Notes: generated by a model not told the origin, from the letters alone. 64,000 nucleotides of DNA from Bradyrhizobium lablabi (GCF_018129385.1 NZ_JAFCLN010000008.1:124001-188000), one strand, 5' to 3'. Positions 50,972 to 60,460 are shown, counted from the first letter of the stretch. Program-made: numbers and translations.

Positions 50972-51541
50972 ATGGGAAGGTTCAAGATTTCAATCACTTA
51001 TGAGACAAGTCCGCGTGATCGGCCGCTCTCGGCGATCACCGTCCACGCTGCCGCCGGCGACATCAGGCGCGGCTGGCTGACGGCGGACGGCTGGACCGTA
51101 CCGGTCGCGTTAGGCCGGGGCGGCATCAAGGCCAACAAGCGGGAAGGCGACGGCGGGACGCCGCGCGGCACGTTTTATCCGCTGCGTTTGTGGTGGCGAG
51201 CAGATCGTCACATCAGGCCAAAGACGTTTTTGCCAATTCGCACGATTCGTCGCGAGGACGCCTGGTGCGAAGACCCGGCCGACCGTCACTACAACCAGCC
51301 GGTGCGGCTACGCGACGGCGAGGGCGGCGACCGGTTGACGCGCGAAGATCATCTCTATGACTTCATCGTCGAGATCGACCACAATGCCGCGCCGCGCATT
51401 GCCGGCCGCGGCAGCGCCGTGTTCCTGCATCTGGCCCGCACCGATTTCTCGCCGACCGCGGGCTGCGTATCGATGACGCGATCGGCGATGTTACGCCTGC
51501 TGCGGCGGATGGGGCCGCAGACCAGGATCATTATTGGATGA
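50972..51541 (+). CDS. L,D-transpeptidase family protein (YkuD domain)
   Basis: A 189-residue protein with a YkuD catalytic region: HLARTDFSPTAGCVSMTRSA contains the family's S/T-x-G-C with the nucleophilic Cys, and the preceding GGDGGTPRGTFYPLRLWW matches the substrate loop. It could form 3-3 cross-links or attach proteins to peptidoglycan. There is no obvious signal peptide from this start, and the true start is uncertain (the frame stays open upstream to 50897). Confidence 0.8.
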   Translation: MGRFKISITYETSPRDRPLSAITVHAAAGDIRRGWLTADGWTVPVALGRGGIKANKREGDGGTPRGTFYPLRLWWRADRHIRPKTFLPIRTIRREDAWCEDPADRHYNQPVRLRDGEGGDRLTREDHLYDFIVEIDHNAAPRIAGRGSAVFLHLARTDFSPTAGCVSMTRSAMLRLLRRMGPQTRIIIG

Positions 51542-51562
51542 GCATCATTTTGGGGACCAATC

Positions 51563-52348
51563 ATGCTCGAGAAAAACCAGATCGTATCGGCGTCGCAGAT
51601 CCTGCATGAGCATTGGCGCGCCGGCACCAAACTCGCCGCGCTCGACGACTGGATGCGTCCAACCAATCGCACCGAAGGCTACGCCATCCAGGCCGCGCTC
51701 GAACGCTTCTCCACCACGCACCTGTTCGGCTGGAAGATTGCGGCCACCAGTGAGGCCGGGCAGAAGCACATCAATGTCGCCGGCCCGATGGCGGGACGCA
51801 TTCTGGCCGAAACGGTGATTGCCGACGGCGGCATGGCCTCGATGGCCGGCAATGAAATGCGCGTCGCTGAGCCCGAATTCGCCTTCCGCACGAAGACCGA
51901 TCTGCCGGCGCGCTCGACGCCCTACACCGTGCAGCAGGTGCTCGACGCCGTCGACACGCTGCATCCGGCGATCGAGATTCCGGACTCGCGCTTTGCGGAT
52001 TTCGTCGGCGCCGGCGAAGCGCAACTGATCGCCGACAATGCCTGCGCGCATCTGTTCGTGCTCGGGCCCGCGACGACGGCGGACTGGCGTTCAATGGACC
52101 TGATCGAGCATCGCCCCGTCACCACGATGCGCGGCCAGCAGTTCATCGGGCACGGCAAGAACGTGCTTGGCGACCCCCGCGTCGCGCTGACCTGGCTCGC
52201 CAACGAATTGCGCCAGCTCGGCGTGACCTTGAAGGCGGGAAGGGTGGTCACCACAGGCACCTGCCATCCGCCGCTGCCGATTGCGGCCGGCGATTTCTGT
52301 GCGGCGGATTTCGGCGTGCTGGGAAAGGTGTCCGTGGGGTTTGGGTAG
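51563..52348 (+). CDS. 2-keto-4-pentenoate hydratase/fumarylacetoacetate hydrolase family protein
   Basis: A 261-residue MhpD-like protein. Family segments include GYAIQAALERFSTTHLFGWK, the metal-binding acidic residues of VAEPEFAFR and HPAIEIPDSRFADF, and the closing TTGTCHPPLPIAAGDF. Such enzymes hydrate 2-hydroxypenta-2,4-dienoate or act as decarboxylases in aromatic catabolism; no other catabolic gene is nearby, so the role is undefined. It follows the L,D-transpeptidase gene after 21 bases. Confidence 0.83.
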   Translation: MLEKNQIVSASQILHEHWRAGTKLAALDDWMRPTNRTEGYAIQAALERFSTTHLFGWKIAATSEAGQKHINVAGPMAGRILAETVIADGGMASMAGNEMRVAEPEFAFRTKTDLPARSTPYTVQQVLDAVDTLHPAIEIPDSRFADFVGAGEAQLIADNACAHLFVLGPATTADWRSMDLIEHRPVTTMRGQQFIGHGKNVLGDPRVALTWLANELRQLGVTLKAGRVVTTGTCHPPLPIAAGDFCAADFGVLGKVSVGFG

Positions 52349-52358
52349 ACTCTCATCC

Positions 52359-52473
52359 CGTCATTGCGAGGAGCCCGCGACAAAATTGCGGAGCAATTTT
52401 GCGCTGAAGCGACGAAGCAATCCATCTTTCCCCGTGCGGATGCATGGATTGCTTCGCTTCGCTCGCAATGACG
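52359..52473. repeat. Intergenic palindromic repeat, family C, with a nested AT-rich hairpin
   Basis: Outer arms cgtcattgcgag and ctcgcaatgacg with gaagcaatccat / atggattgcttc inside. The left arm is interrupted by about 37 bases (52374-52410) carrying the perfect 9-bp hairpin caaaattgc-gga-gcaattttg, not present in the copies at 59430 and 62152. Located between convergent genes. Confidence 0.78.
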
Positions 52474-52488
52474 GCGAAGGACGACGAA

Positions 52489-53178
52489 TCACCGATGCCC
52501 GAAAATCGCCGATCCCACGCGCACATGCGTCGCACCGAACTGAATCGCGGTGACGAAATCGGCGCTCATGCCCATCGACAGATTCTTCAGCCCGTTGCGC
52601 GCGGCGATCTTCGCGGTGAGGGCAAAGTGCGGCGCCGGCGCCTCGTCAACCGGCGGGATGCACATCAGCCCCGCGATCGTCAGGCCGTATTTCTCGCGGC
52701 AGGCCGCGATGAAGGCATCGGCCTCCGCCGGCGCGACGCCGGCCTTTTGCGGCTCCTCGCCGGTATTGATCTGAATGAACAGTTCCGGCTGCCGCCCCTG
52801 TAATTTCATTTCCTTGGCTAACGCTTCGCAAATACTCGGACGATCGACCGAATGGATGGCGTGAAACAGCGCGACCGCTTCCTTTGCCTTGTTGGACTGT
52901 AGCGGCCCGATCAGATGCAGCACGATGCCGGGGTAAGCCATCATTAACCCTGGCCACTTCGCCTTCGCCTCCTGCACGCGATTCTCGCCGAAAACATGCT
53001 GTCCGGCCGTGATAACCGGCGAAATCGCTTCCGCATCGAACGTTTTCGACACCGCGATCAGCGTCACCGACGTGCGGTCGCGCCCCGCATCCTTGCAGGC
53101 GCGTGCAATCTCCTGCTCCACCGCGGCCAGGCCGTTTGGTGAAGACGAAGTTACCGGCGCAGTCGTCTCGGCCGCCAT
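52489..53178 (-). CDS. YggS-family pyridoxal-phosphate homeostasis protein
   Basis: A 229-residue PLP-binding protein (PLPBP/YggS/COG0325). The PLP lysine is in TLIAVSKTFDAEAI, followed by FGENRVQEAKAKW, HLIGPLQSNKAKEA, the central QINTGEEPQKAGV and LSMGMSADFVTAIQFGATHV, all hallmarks of the family. It buffers PLP and has no known catalytic reaction. Start at 53178 (MAAETTAPV); the 16 codons upstream lack a family match. Confidence 0.94.
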   Translation of the reverse strand: MAAETTAPVTSSSPNGLAAVEQEIARACKDAGRDRTSVTLIAVSKTFDAEAISPVITAGQHVFGENRVQEAKAKWPGLMMAYPGIVLHLIGPLQSNKAKEAVALFHAIHSVDRPSICEALAKEMKLQGRQPELFIQINTGEEPQKAGVAPAEADAFIAACREKYGLTIAGLMCIPPVDEAPAPHFALTAKIAARNGLKNLSMGMSADFVTAIQFGATHVRVGSAIFGHR

Positions 53179-53283
53179 GTCATCTCCAACGCCGCGAATT
53201 TGCCTGGTTTGCTCTAATTTTACCAAGTTCGGGAAAGGGATTTTGAACCCTTGCCGTTACCTTGCCACGGGGCAGGGCAACGA

Positions 53284-54975
53284 ATGTCGCGCGTTATTTT
53301 CAGCCGCAACAGGGTGAAACTCAAGAAGCTTCTTGGCATCCGCACGCGCCTTGCGCTGCTGGCGCTGATGCTGGTGGCGCCCCTGATGCTGGAACGCGTT
53401 CGTTCGCTGGAGGAAACGCGTACCAAGCAGCTCGCGCAGACCTCCGAGGAATACAAAAGCCTGGTCCAGCACAGCGCCGACACCCAGCGCGAGATCATCT
53501 CATCGGTCGAGACGATCCTGAAATCGACGGCCTATATCCGCGCCGCCGGCGGCATCGGCCGCAGCTGCGACGTCATGCGCGCCAGCCTGCCGAGCAACCT
53601 GCCCTGGATCCGCAGCGTGATGATCGTCGGCAACGACGGCCGCATCCAGTGCTCGACCACCAACACGTATGTCGGCATCGACGTCAGCGACCGGCCTTAT
53701 CTGATCAAGGCCCGCGAGACCCGCAATTTTGTCTTCTCGGATTTCATCCTGGCGCGGCCAACCAACACGCCGCTGATCATGGCGGCCTACCCGGTATCGG
53801 CGATCGATCCTGATTCGGACGCCGTGATTCTTGCGAGCATCAATATCGACTGGATGTCGAAGATCATGGCCAATCTCGGCGGCCGGCCCGGCATTTCCTC
53901 CGTGCTGGTCGACAGCAGCGGCACCGTGCTCGCAGCTCCCGCCGACCAGGCCAGCCGGATCGGCAAGCCGCTGGATTCGGTGCCGCTGTTGTCGGCGATC
54001 GCTCACAAGGCGCTGGTCTCCGGCGCGCCGTCAGGGTCGATCGCCTTTGCGGCCGCCGACGGCTCAAACCGCCTGGTGAATTTTGCCCAGATCCCCGGTA
54101 CGCAGTCGCGCCTGATCGTCAACATCGACGAGGCCAAGGTGACCGCGGCGATCAACCGCGAGATCCGAACTGCGCTGCTGCAACTCGGCTTCGTCTGCCT
54201 GTTCGTGCTGTTCGGCGCGCTGGTCGGCGCGGAAAAGCTGATCATCCAGCCGATCGAGATGATGACGGGAATGGCCAAACGCTTCGGCGAGGGCGAATGG
54301 TCGGCGCGCGTGGGGCGCAGCAAGCTGCCCGCCGAATTCGTGCCGCTGGCGCGCGCCTTCAACGCGATGGCGGCCCAGCTCAGCCAGCGCGAACGGGAGA
54401 TGGTCGCGACCAACGACCGCCTCACCGTGATGGCCTCGATCGACATGCTCACCGGCCTTGCCAACCGCCGCGGCTTCCAGAGCCGGCTCGATTTCGAGTG
54501 GATGCGCTCCCAGCAATACGACAGCGAGCTGTCGCTGATGATGATCGATGTCGATCACTTCAAGCTCTACAACGACACCTACGGCCATCCCGAGGGCGAT
54601 GCCTGCCTGACCCGGCTGGGCGAGACGCTGTCCGGCATCGCTGCCGACAATATGGGCTTTGCCGGCCGCTATGGCGGCGAGGAATTTTGCCTGCTGCTGC
54701 CCAACACCGATGCCGCCCGCGCCTCGGAGATCGGCGAGGTGATCCGCGCCACGGTGCAAAGCCTCGGCATCCCGCATGCGACCTCGAGCCACCGCTCCGT
54801 CACCGTCAGCATCGGCATTGCCTGCACCCTACCGAACGAGACGCAGCGCCCCGGCGATCTGATCGAGGCGGCGGACGCCGCGCTCTATGCCGCCAAGCAC
54901 CGCGGCCGCAACACCGTGGTCGAGCATGGGTTTGTGAAGCTGGTCGACGAAGCCGGCATGGCGCTAGCGAGTTGA
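53284..54975 (+). CDS. Membrane diguanylate cyclase with periplasmic Cache sensor, HAMP and GGDEF
   Basis: A 563-residue protein. One transmembrane segment (LALLALMLVAPLML) near residue 25, a dCache_1 periplasmic sensor at about 60-280 (VGIDVSDRPYLIKARET is the Cache signature), a second membrane segment (LLQLGFVCLFVLFGALVGA) near 300, HAMP, then GGDEF with DVDHFKLYNDTYGHPEGD and RYGGEEF. It should make cyclic di-GMP in response to an extracellular ligand. The position of the RxxD inhibitory site is occupied by DNMG, so product inhibition is unlikely. Start at 53284 follows a ggggcaggg ribosome-binding site. Confidence 0.9.
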   Translation: MSRVIFSRNRVKLKKLLGIRTRLALLALMLVAPLMLERVRSLEETRTKQLAQTSEEYKSLVQHSADTQREIISSVETILKSTAYIRAAGGIGRSCDVMRASLPSNLPWIRSVMIVGNDGRIQCSTTNTYVGIDVSDRPYLIKARETRNFVFSDFILARPTNTPLIMAAYPVSAIDPDSDAVILASINIDWMSKIMANLGGRPGISSVLVDSSGTVLAAPADQASRIGKPLDSVPLLSAIAHKALVSGAPSGSIAFAAADGSNRLVNFAQIPGTQSRLIVNIDEAKVTAAINREIRTALLQLGFVCLFVLFGALVGAEKLIIQPIEMMTGMAKRFGEGEWSARVGRSKLPAEFVPLARAFNAMAAQLSQREREMVATNDRLTVMASIDMLTGLANRRGFQSRLDFEWMRSQQYDSELSLMMIDVDHFKLYNDTYGHPEGDACLTRLGETLSGIAADNMGFAGRYGGEEFCLLLPNTDAARASEIGEVIRATVQSLGIPHATSSHRSVTVSIGIACTLPNETQRPGDLIEAADAALYAAKHRGRNTVVEHGFVKLVDEAGMALAS

Positions 54976-55079
54976 GCAGCCCCGCCATCCGCTCAAGCCG
55001 TTGACCCCGCAGCCGCTTTTGTGGCCTAGTCCGCCGTCCTCTAGAGGACCCGCGAATCCACCAAAAGCCCAGCGATTTC

Positions 55080-57704
55080 ATGACCTCCGAACGCTACAAC
55101 GCCCGTGAAACCGAGCCGCGCTGGCAACGCCAGTGGGACGAAAAGGCGATCTTCGCCTCCAAAAACGACGATCCGCGGCCGAAATATTATGTGCTCGAGA
55201 TGTTCCCCTACCCGTCCGGGCGCATCCATATCGGGCATGTCCGGAACTACACGCTGGGCGACGTGCTGGCCCGCTTCATGCGCGCCAAGGGCTTTAACGT
55301 GCTGCACCCGATGGGCTGGGACGCCTTTGGCCTGCCGGCGGAGAACGCCGCGATCGAGCGCAAGGTGGCGCCGAAGGCCTGGACCTACGACAACATCGCC
55401 GCGATGAAGAAGCAGCTCCAGTCGATCGGGCTGTCCCTGGACTGGTCACGCGAGTTCGCAACCTGCGACCCCAGCTACTACAAGCATCAGCAGAAGATGT
55501 TCCTGGATTTTCTGCGCGCGGGCCTCGCCGAACGCGAGAAGCGCAAGCTCAACTGGGATCCCGTCGACATGACCGTGCTCGCCAACGAGCAGGTGATCGA
55601 CGGCCGCGGCTGGCGCTCCGGCGCCGTCGTCGAGCAGCGCGAGATGAACCAGTGGGTCTTCAAGATCACGAAATACTCGCAAGAGCTGCTGGACGCGCTC
55701 GACGGCCTCGACCGCTGGCCCGACAAGGTGCGGCTGATGCAGCGCAACTGGATCGGCCGCAGCGAAGGCCTGCTGATCCGCTTTGCGCTTGATACGGCGA
55801 CCTCGCCCGCCGGTGAGACCGAGCTGCGAATCTTCACGACGCGGCCGGACACGCTGTTCGGCGCAAAGTTCATGGCGATCTCGGCCGATCATCCGCTGGC
55901 GCAGGCCGCTGCGGCAAAGAATCCGAAGCTCGCGGAGTTCATCGCCGACATCAAGAAGATCGGCACTGCGCAGGAGATCATCGACACCGCCGAGAAGCAG
56001 GGCTTTGACACCGGCATCAAGGCGATCCATCCGTTCGACCCGAGCTGGAAGCTGCCGGTCTATGTCGCGAACTTCGTGCTGATGGAATACGGCACCGGGG
56101 CGATCTTCGGCTGCCCGGCGCATGACCAGCGCGACCTCGACTTCGTCAACAAGTACAAGCTCGGCAACGTCCCGGTGGTGTGCCCGCCGGACGCCGATCC
56201 CAAGACCTTCGTCATCACGGACACCGCCTATGACGGCGACGGCCGCATGATCAATTCGCGCTTCCTCGATGGCATGACCATCGAGCAGGCCAAGGAAGAG
56301 GTGGCGAAGCGGCTGGAAACCGAGACCCGCGGCAATGCGCCGGTCGGCGAGCGGCAGGTGAACTTTCGCCTGCGCGACTGGGGCATTTCGCGCCAGCGCT
56401 ATTGGGGCTGCCCGATCCCAGTCATCCATTGCCCGAAATGCGACGTGGTGCCGGTCCCGGACAAGGACCTGCCGGTCACGCTGCCGGAGGACGCCACCTT
56501 CGACAAGCCGGGCAACGCGCTCGACCATCACCCGACCTGGAAGCACGTCACTTGTCCCAAGTGCGGCGGCAAGGCGCAGCGCGAAACCGACACCATGGAC
56601 ACCTTCGTGGATTCGTCCTGGTATTTTGCGCGCTTCACCGACCCCTGGAACGAGGCGGCGCCGACCACACCAAAGATCGTCAACCGGATGATGCCGGTCG
56701 ACCAGTATATCGGCGGCGTCGAGCACGCAATTCTGCATCTGCTCTATAGCCGCTTCTTCACCCGGGCGATGAAGGCGACCGGCCACATCGACATGAAGGA
56801 GCCGTTCGCCGGCATGTTCACGCAAGGCATGGTGGTGCACGAGACCTACCAGAAGGCCGACGGCACCTTTGTCACGCCGGCGGAGGTGAAGGTCGAGGCG
56901 ATCGACGGCATACGCCGCGCGACGATGATCTATGGCGGCGACGAGGTCACGATCGGCCCGATCGAAAAGATGTCGAAGTCGAAGAAAAACACGGTCGACC
57001 CCGACGACATCATCGCGACCTACGGCGCCGACGTCGCCCGCTGGTTCATGCTGTCGGACTCGCCGCCCGACCGCGACGTGATCTGGAGCGACGAGCGGGT
57101 GCAGGGCGCCTCGCGCTTCGTGCAGCGGCTGTGGCGGCTGGTGAACGAATCGGCTGACATTGCCAGGTCAGCCCCGGCGGCGCGGCCGGCCTCATTCGGT
57201 CCCGAGGCGCTGGCGCTGCGCAAGGCCGCCCATGGCGCGCTGGACAAGGTGTCCGGCGGCATCGAGCGGCTGCATTTCAACGTCTGCCTCGCCCATATCC
57301 GCGAATTCACCAATGCGCTGGCCGACGTGCTGGCCAAGGGCGACAAGCCGGCGCCCGACGTCGCTTGGGCGATCAAGGAGGCCGCAGTCATCCTTGTGCA
57401 ACTGATTTCGCCCATGATGCCGCATCTGGCCGAGGAATGTTGGGTGGTGCTGGGCCAGCCGGGGCTGGTTTCGGAGGCCGATTGGCCGCAAATCGAACGC
57501 GATTTGCTGGTTGAAGACACCGTGACGCTGGTGGTCCAGGTCAACGGCAAGAAACGGGGTGATGTAACCGTGCCACGGGGCGCCCAAAATCCGGAAATCG
57601 AGGGTGCAGTTTTGGCGCTCGATGCGGTAAAACAGGCCCTCGGGGGCAAGCCCGTCAAAAAAGTGATCGTTGTTCCCATGAGGATCGTGAATGTCGTTGG
57701 CTAG
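55080..57704 (+). CDS. leuS: Leucyl-tRNA synthetase
   Basis: An 874-residue class I synthetase charging tRNA-Leu. The HIGH motif is in RIHIGHVRNYTLGDVLAR, the CP1 editing domain has the TTRPDTLFGAKF and YGTGAIFGCPAHDQRDLDF segments, WDS-type DTFVDSSWYFARF is present and KMSKS is in EKMSKSKKN; the C-terminal anticodon-binding and tail domains are complete. It overlaps lptE by 14 bases, the conserved leuS-lptE-holA order of proteobacteria. Confidence 0.97.
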   Translation: MTSERYNARETEPRWQRQWDEKAIFASKNDDPRPKYYVLEMFPYPSGRIHIGHVRNYTLGDVLARFMRAKGFNVLHPMGWDAFGLPAENAAIERKVAPKAWTYDNIAAMKKQLQSIGLSLDWSREFATCDPSYYKHQQKMFLDFLRAGLAEREKRKLNWDPVDMTVLANEQVIDGRGWRSGAVVEQREMNQWVFKITKYSQELLDALDGLDRWPDKVRLMQRNWIGRSEGLLIRFALDTATSPAGETELRIFTTRPDTLFGAKFMAISADHPLAQAAAAKNPKLAEFIADIKKIGTAQEIIDTAEKQGFDTGIKAIHPFDPSWKLPVYVANFVLMEYGTGAIFGCPAHDQRDLDFVNKYKLGNVPVVCPPDADPKTFVITDTAYDGDGRMINSRFLDGMTIEQAKEEVAKRLETETRGNAPVGERQVNFRLRDWGISRQRYWGCPIPVIHCPKCDVVPVPDKDLPVTLPEDATFDKPGNALDHHPTWKHVTCPKCGGKAQRETDTMDTFVDSSWYFARFTDPWNEAAPTTPKIVNRMMPVDQYIGGVEHAILHLLYSRFFTRAMKATGHIDMKEPFAGMFTQGMVVHETYQKADGTFVTPAEVKVEAIDGIRRATMIYGGDEVTIGPIEKMSKSKKNTVDPDDIIATYGADVARWFMLSDSPPDRDVIWSDERVQGASRFVQRLWRLVNESADIARSAPAARPASFGPEALALRKAAHGALDKVSGGIERLHFNVCLAHIREFTNALADVLAKGDKPAPDVAWAIKEAAVILVQLISPMMPHLAEECWVVLGQPGLVSEADWPQIERDLLVEDTVTLVVQVNGKKRGDVTVPRGAQNPEIEGAVLALDAVKQALGGKPVKKVIVVPMRIVNVVG

Positions 57705-58242
57705 GGGAAGGATTGCCGTTCGGCTACTGGCCGTGGCCGCCTTGGCCGCGCTGACCTCCGGCTGCTTCCAGCCGATGTATGCCGAACGCACGGACGGCAC
57801 GCCGGCCCTGCGCGAAAAGCTGATGGGCGTCGAGCTTCCGCCGGTCGACAAGCCGAACGCCTCGCGCGAGGCTCGCATCGGGGTCGAGGTCCGCAACGCC
57901 CTCGCCTTCAAGCTCTATGGCAATGCCACCGGCATGCCGCCGACCCATAAGCTGGTGCTGCGCTTCACCACCTCGCGCTCCTCGCTGATCCTGGATCCCC
58001 TGACGGCACTGCCATCGACCGAGAACTACGGTATCGATGCGCAGTATGCGTTGATCGAGCTTAACAACAACAAGCAGGTCATGACGGGCTCGACGTTCTC
58101 GCGCGTGTCCTACGACATCCCCGGTCAGCTCCAGCGCTTCGCCCGTAGCCGCGCGCTCCGCGACGCGGAGGATCGCGCCGCACAGGAGATCGCCGAAAAT
58201 ATCCAGACGCGGCTGGCGTCGTTCTTCTACGCCGGCACCTGA
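57691..58242 (+). CDS. lptE: LPS-assembly lipoprotein LptE
   Basis: A 183-residue lipoprotein. The signal ends in the lipobox LTSGC (Cys near residue 24), followed by FQPMYAERT, the usual LptE opening, and the LRFTTSRSSLILDPLTALPS segment; the C terminus RFARSRALRDAEDRAAQEIA is a long helix typical of LptE. It plugs the LptD barrel and helps insert lipopolysaccharide into the outer membrane. Overlaps leuS and is followed by holA. Confidence 0.88.
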   Translation: MSLARGRIAVRLLAVAALAALTSGCFQPMYAERTDGTPALREKLMGVELPPVDKPNASREARIGVEVRNALAFKLYGNATGMPPTHKLVLRFTTSRSSLILDPLTALPSTENYGIDAQYALIELNNNKQVMTGSTFSRVSYDIPGQLQRFARSRALRDAEDRAAQEIAENIQTRLASFFYAGT

Positions 58243-58247
58243 CCTTC

Positions 58248-58346
58248 CGTCATTCCGGGGCACGCGAAGCGTGAACCCGGAATCCAGAGATAAGAGAATT
58301 CGATCGAGATTCCGGGTCCACGCGAAGGCGCGTGTCCCGGAATGAC
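58248..58346. repeat. Intergenic palindromic repeat, family D
   Basis: cgtcattccggggcacgcga at the left and cgcgtgtcccggaatgac at the right, with acccggaatccag and gattccgggtcc between. It sits inside the lptE-holA operon, ending 16 bases before the holA start, so the hairpin would be in the shared mRNA. Confidence 0.78.
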
Positions 58347-58362
58347 TCCGAGAGACTTGGCA

Positions 58363-59391
58363 ATGGTCGCCCTCCGCGGAAAAGACATCGACGCTTTTCT
58401 TGCCCGGCCCGACCCCGGCCGCCCCATCATCCTGCTCTATGGCCCCGATGCCGGTCTGGTGCGCGAGCGCGCCAATGCGCTGATGGCCTCCGCCGTTGAC
58501 GATCCCAACGATCCCTTTTCGCTGGTGCGGCTTGATGGCGATGAATTGTCCGCCGAGCCGTCGCGGCTGGTCGATGAAGCGATGACGGTGCCGCTGTTCG
58601 GCGGCCGCCGCGCGATCCGCGTCCGCGCCGGCTCGCGCAATTTTGCCAGCGGTGTCGAGACGCTTGCAGACTCCGCAGTCAAGGATTGCCGCATCGTGAT
58701 CGAGGCCGGCGACCTCCGTGCGGAATCGCCGCTGCGCAAGGCCTGCGAGCGTGCCAAGACCGCGGTCGCGATCGGCTGCTATCCCGACACCGAGCGCGAC
58801 CTGGCAAAACTGATCGACGAGGAACTGGGGGTGTCAAAGCTGCGCATCGCGTCCGACGCGCGCGCCGTGCTGATGGGTTTGCTCGGCGGCGACCGCCAGG
58901 CCTCGCGCAACGAGCTTCGCAAGCTCACGCTGTTTGCCCATGGCGCCGGCGAGGTCACGCTCGACGACGTGATGACCGTGGTTTCCGACGCGTCGGAACT
59001 GAAGCTCGACCCGATCGTGGACGCCGCGTTTGCCGGCAACGCCGCGACGGTCGAAAGCGAATTCGCCAAGGCAATGGTGGCCGGCACCTATCCCGGCGTG
59101 ATCGTCGCGGCCGCGCAGCGTCAGGCGGCGTGGCTGCACAAGTCCGCGCTTGCGATCGCCGACGGCACGCCGGCTTCGGCGGTGCTGGAGGGCGGATATC
59201 CGCGGCTGCATTTTTCGCGCAAGGGCGCGGTCGAGATCGCTTTGCGCAATTTCAGCCCGGCGCGGTTGGTGACGATCATCGACCAGCTCGCCACCGCAGC
59301 CTTCGACATGCGCAAGCAGACCGGACTTGCGGCGGCGATTGCGCAACGCACGCTGCTCGCGATCGCGGCCAATGCGAAGCGGCGGGGATGA
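58363..59391 (+). CDS. holA: DNA polymerase III delta subunit
   Basis: A 342-residue delta subunit of the clamp loader, which opens the beta clamp. Segments PGRPIILLYGPDAGLVRERA, VRLDGDEL, MTVPLFGGRRAIRV and the C-terminal LRNFSPARLVTIIDQLATAA match HolA. The frame extends to 58342, but those codons lie next to the palindromic repeat, so I take the ATG at 58363 (MVALRGKDID). Third gene of leuS-lptE-holA. Confidence 0.9.
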   Translation: MVALRGKDIDAFLARPDPGRPIILLYGPDAGLVRERANALMASAVDDPNDPFSLVRLDGDELSAEPSRLVDEAMTVPLFGGRRAIRVRAGSRNFASGVETLADSAVKDCRIVIEAGDLRAESPLRKACERAKTAVAIGCYPDTERDLAKLIDEELGVSKLRIASDARAVLMGLLGGDRQASRNELRKLTLFAHGAGEVTLDDVMTVVSDASELKLDPIVDAAFAGNAATVESEFAKAMVAGTYPGVIVAAAQRQAAWLHKSALAIADGTPASAVLEGGYPRLHFSRKGAVEIALRNFSPARLVTIIDQLATAAFDMRKQTGLAAAIAQRTLLAIAANAKRRG

Positions 59392-59429
59392 CGCTGCATC
59401 GATCGAAGATGTTGGGAAGATCTCACCAC

Positions 59430-59550
59430 CGTCATTGCGAGCCAACGGGTCGCGCGAATGCGCGCCCGATGACAGGCTCCGCGAAGCAATCCAGCTTTGC
59501 CGCAACAAAGAAAGCTGGATTGCTTCGTCGCTTCGCTCCTCGCAATGACG
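59430..59550. repeat. Intergenic palindromic repeat, family C, with nested 40-bp element
   Basis: Outer arms cgtcattgcgag and ctcgcaatgacg with gaagcaatccag / ctggattgcttc inside. The left arm is split by the 40-bp sequence at 59442-59481, the exact reverse complement of 14941-14980 and 49492-49531. It lies between the convergent holA and parB genes. Confidence 0.8.
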
Positions 59551-59572
59551 AGGAGAGACGTGGTCGAACTAA

Positions 59573-60460
59573 CTAGCCGCTCCGCGCCAGGCGCCGCATC
59601 ACCTCGTCGAGCTGGTCGAGGCTGCGGTAGCTGATCTGGACGCTGCCGCCGGGATCGCGGTGACTGACGGTGACGTTCAGCCCGAGCGCATCGCTCACCC
59701 GCTTTTCGAGCGCGATGGTGTCGGCATCCTTGGTCTTGCCGCCACCGCTAGCGCGCGCCTTCTGCGGCTTGCGCTCGGGCACGCCCTCCTCATGCGCCAG
59801 CGCTTCGGTTTGGCGGACCGTCAGTCCCTCCTCCACGATGCGCTTGGCCGCGCCGAGCGGATCGGGCACGCCGATCAGCGCGCGGGCATGGCCGGCCGAC
59901 AATTTGCCCGATGAGATCAGCGACTGCACCTCGGCCGGCAGTTTCGTCAGCCGCATCATGTTGGCGACGTGGCTGCGGCTCTTGCCGACGATTTTTGCGA
60001 TGTCTTCCTGGCTGCGTTTGAATTCATCCGCGAGCGCGTGATAACCCTGCGCTTCCTCCATCGCGTTGAGGTCTTCGCGCTGCACGTTCTCGATGATCAT
60101 GATCTCGAGCGCGTCTGATTCGCTGACCTCGACCGGAACGATGGGTACTTCGTGCAGGCCCGCGAGCTGCGACGCCCGCCAGCGCCGCTCGCCGGCGATG
60201 ATCTCAAAGCGGTCCTGCGAACCCTTCACCGGCCGCACCACGATCGGCTGGATCACGCCGTGCTGCTTGATCGAGTCGGAGAGCTCGTTCAGCTCGACCT
60301 CAGTGAATGCCTTGCGCGGGTTGCGCGGATTGGGTTTCAAAAATTCGATCGGCACCTTGCGCTGGTTGCGCGGGCGCTCGACATGTGCGGCCTCACCGCC
60401 GACGTCCCCGATCAGACTTGCAAGACCTCGGCCCAGTCGCGAACGAGCTTCTTCGGCCAT
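59573..60460 (-). CDS. parB: Chromosome-partitioning protein ParB
   Basis: A 295-residue ParB. The N terminus (RLGRGLASLIGD) binds ParA; the CTPase/clamp region contains GVIQPIVVRPVKGSQDRFEI and GERRWRASQLAG; the helix-turn-helix follows (RSQEDIAKIVGKSRSHVANM) and a C-terminal dimerisation domain ends the protein. It loads on parS, two candidates for which lie at 62049 and 62252. Start at 60460 has GGGAG upstream. Downstream partner of parA on the minus strand. Confidence 0.96.
   Translation of the reverse strand: MAEEARSRLGRGLASLIGDVGGEAAHVERPRNQRKVPIEFLKPNPRNPRKAFTEVELNELSDSIKQHGVIQPIVVRPVKGSQDRFEIIAGERRWRASQLAGLHEVPIVPVEVSESDALEIMIIENVQREDLNAMEEAQGYHALADEFKRSQEDIAKIVGKSRSHVANMMRLTKLPAEVQSLISSGKLSAGHARALIGVPDPLGAAKRIVEEGLTVRQTEALAHEEGVPERKPQKARASGGGKTKDADTIALEKRVSDALGLNVTVSHRDPGGSVQISYRSLDQLDEVMRRLARSG

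Noticed and set aside
55446..56840. 464-codon minus-strand open frame
   Set aside because: Antisense to leuS, whose class I synthetase motifs are unambiguous.
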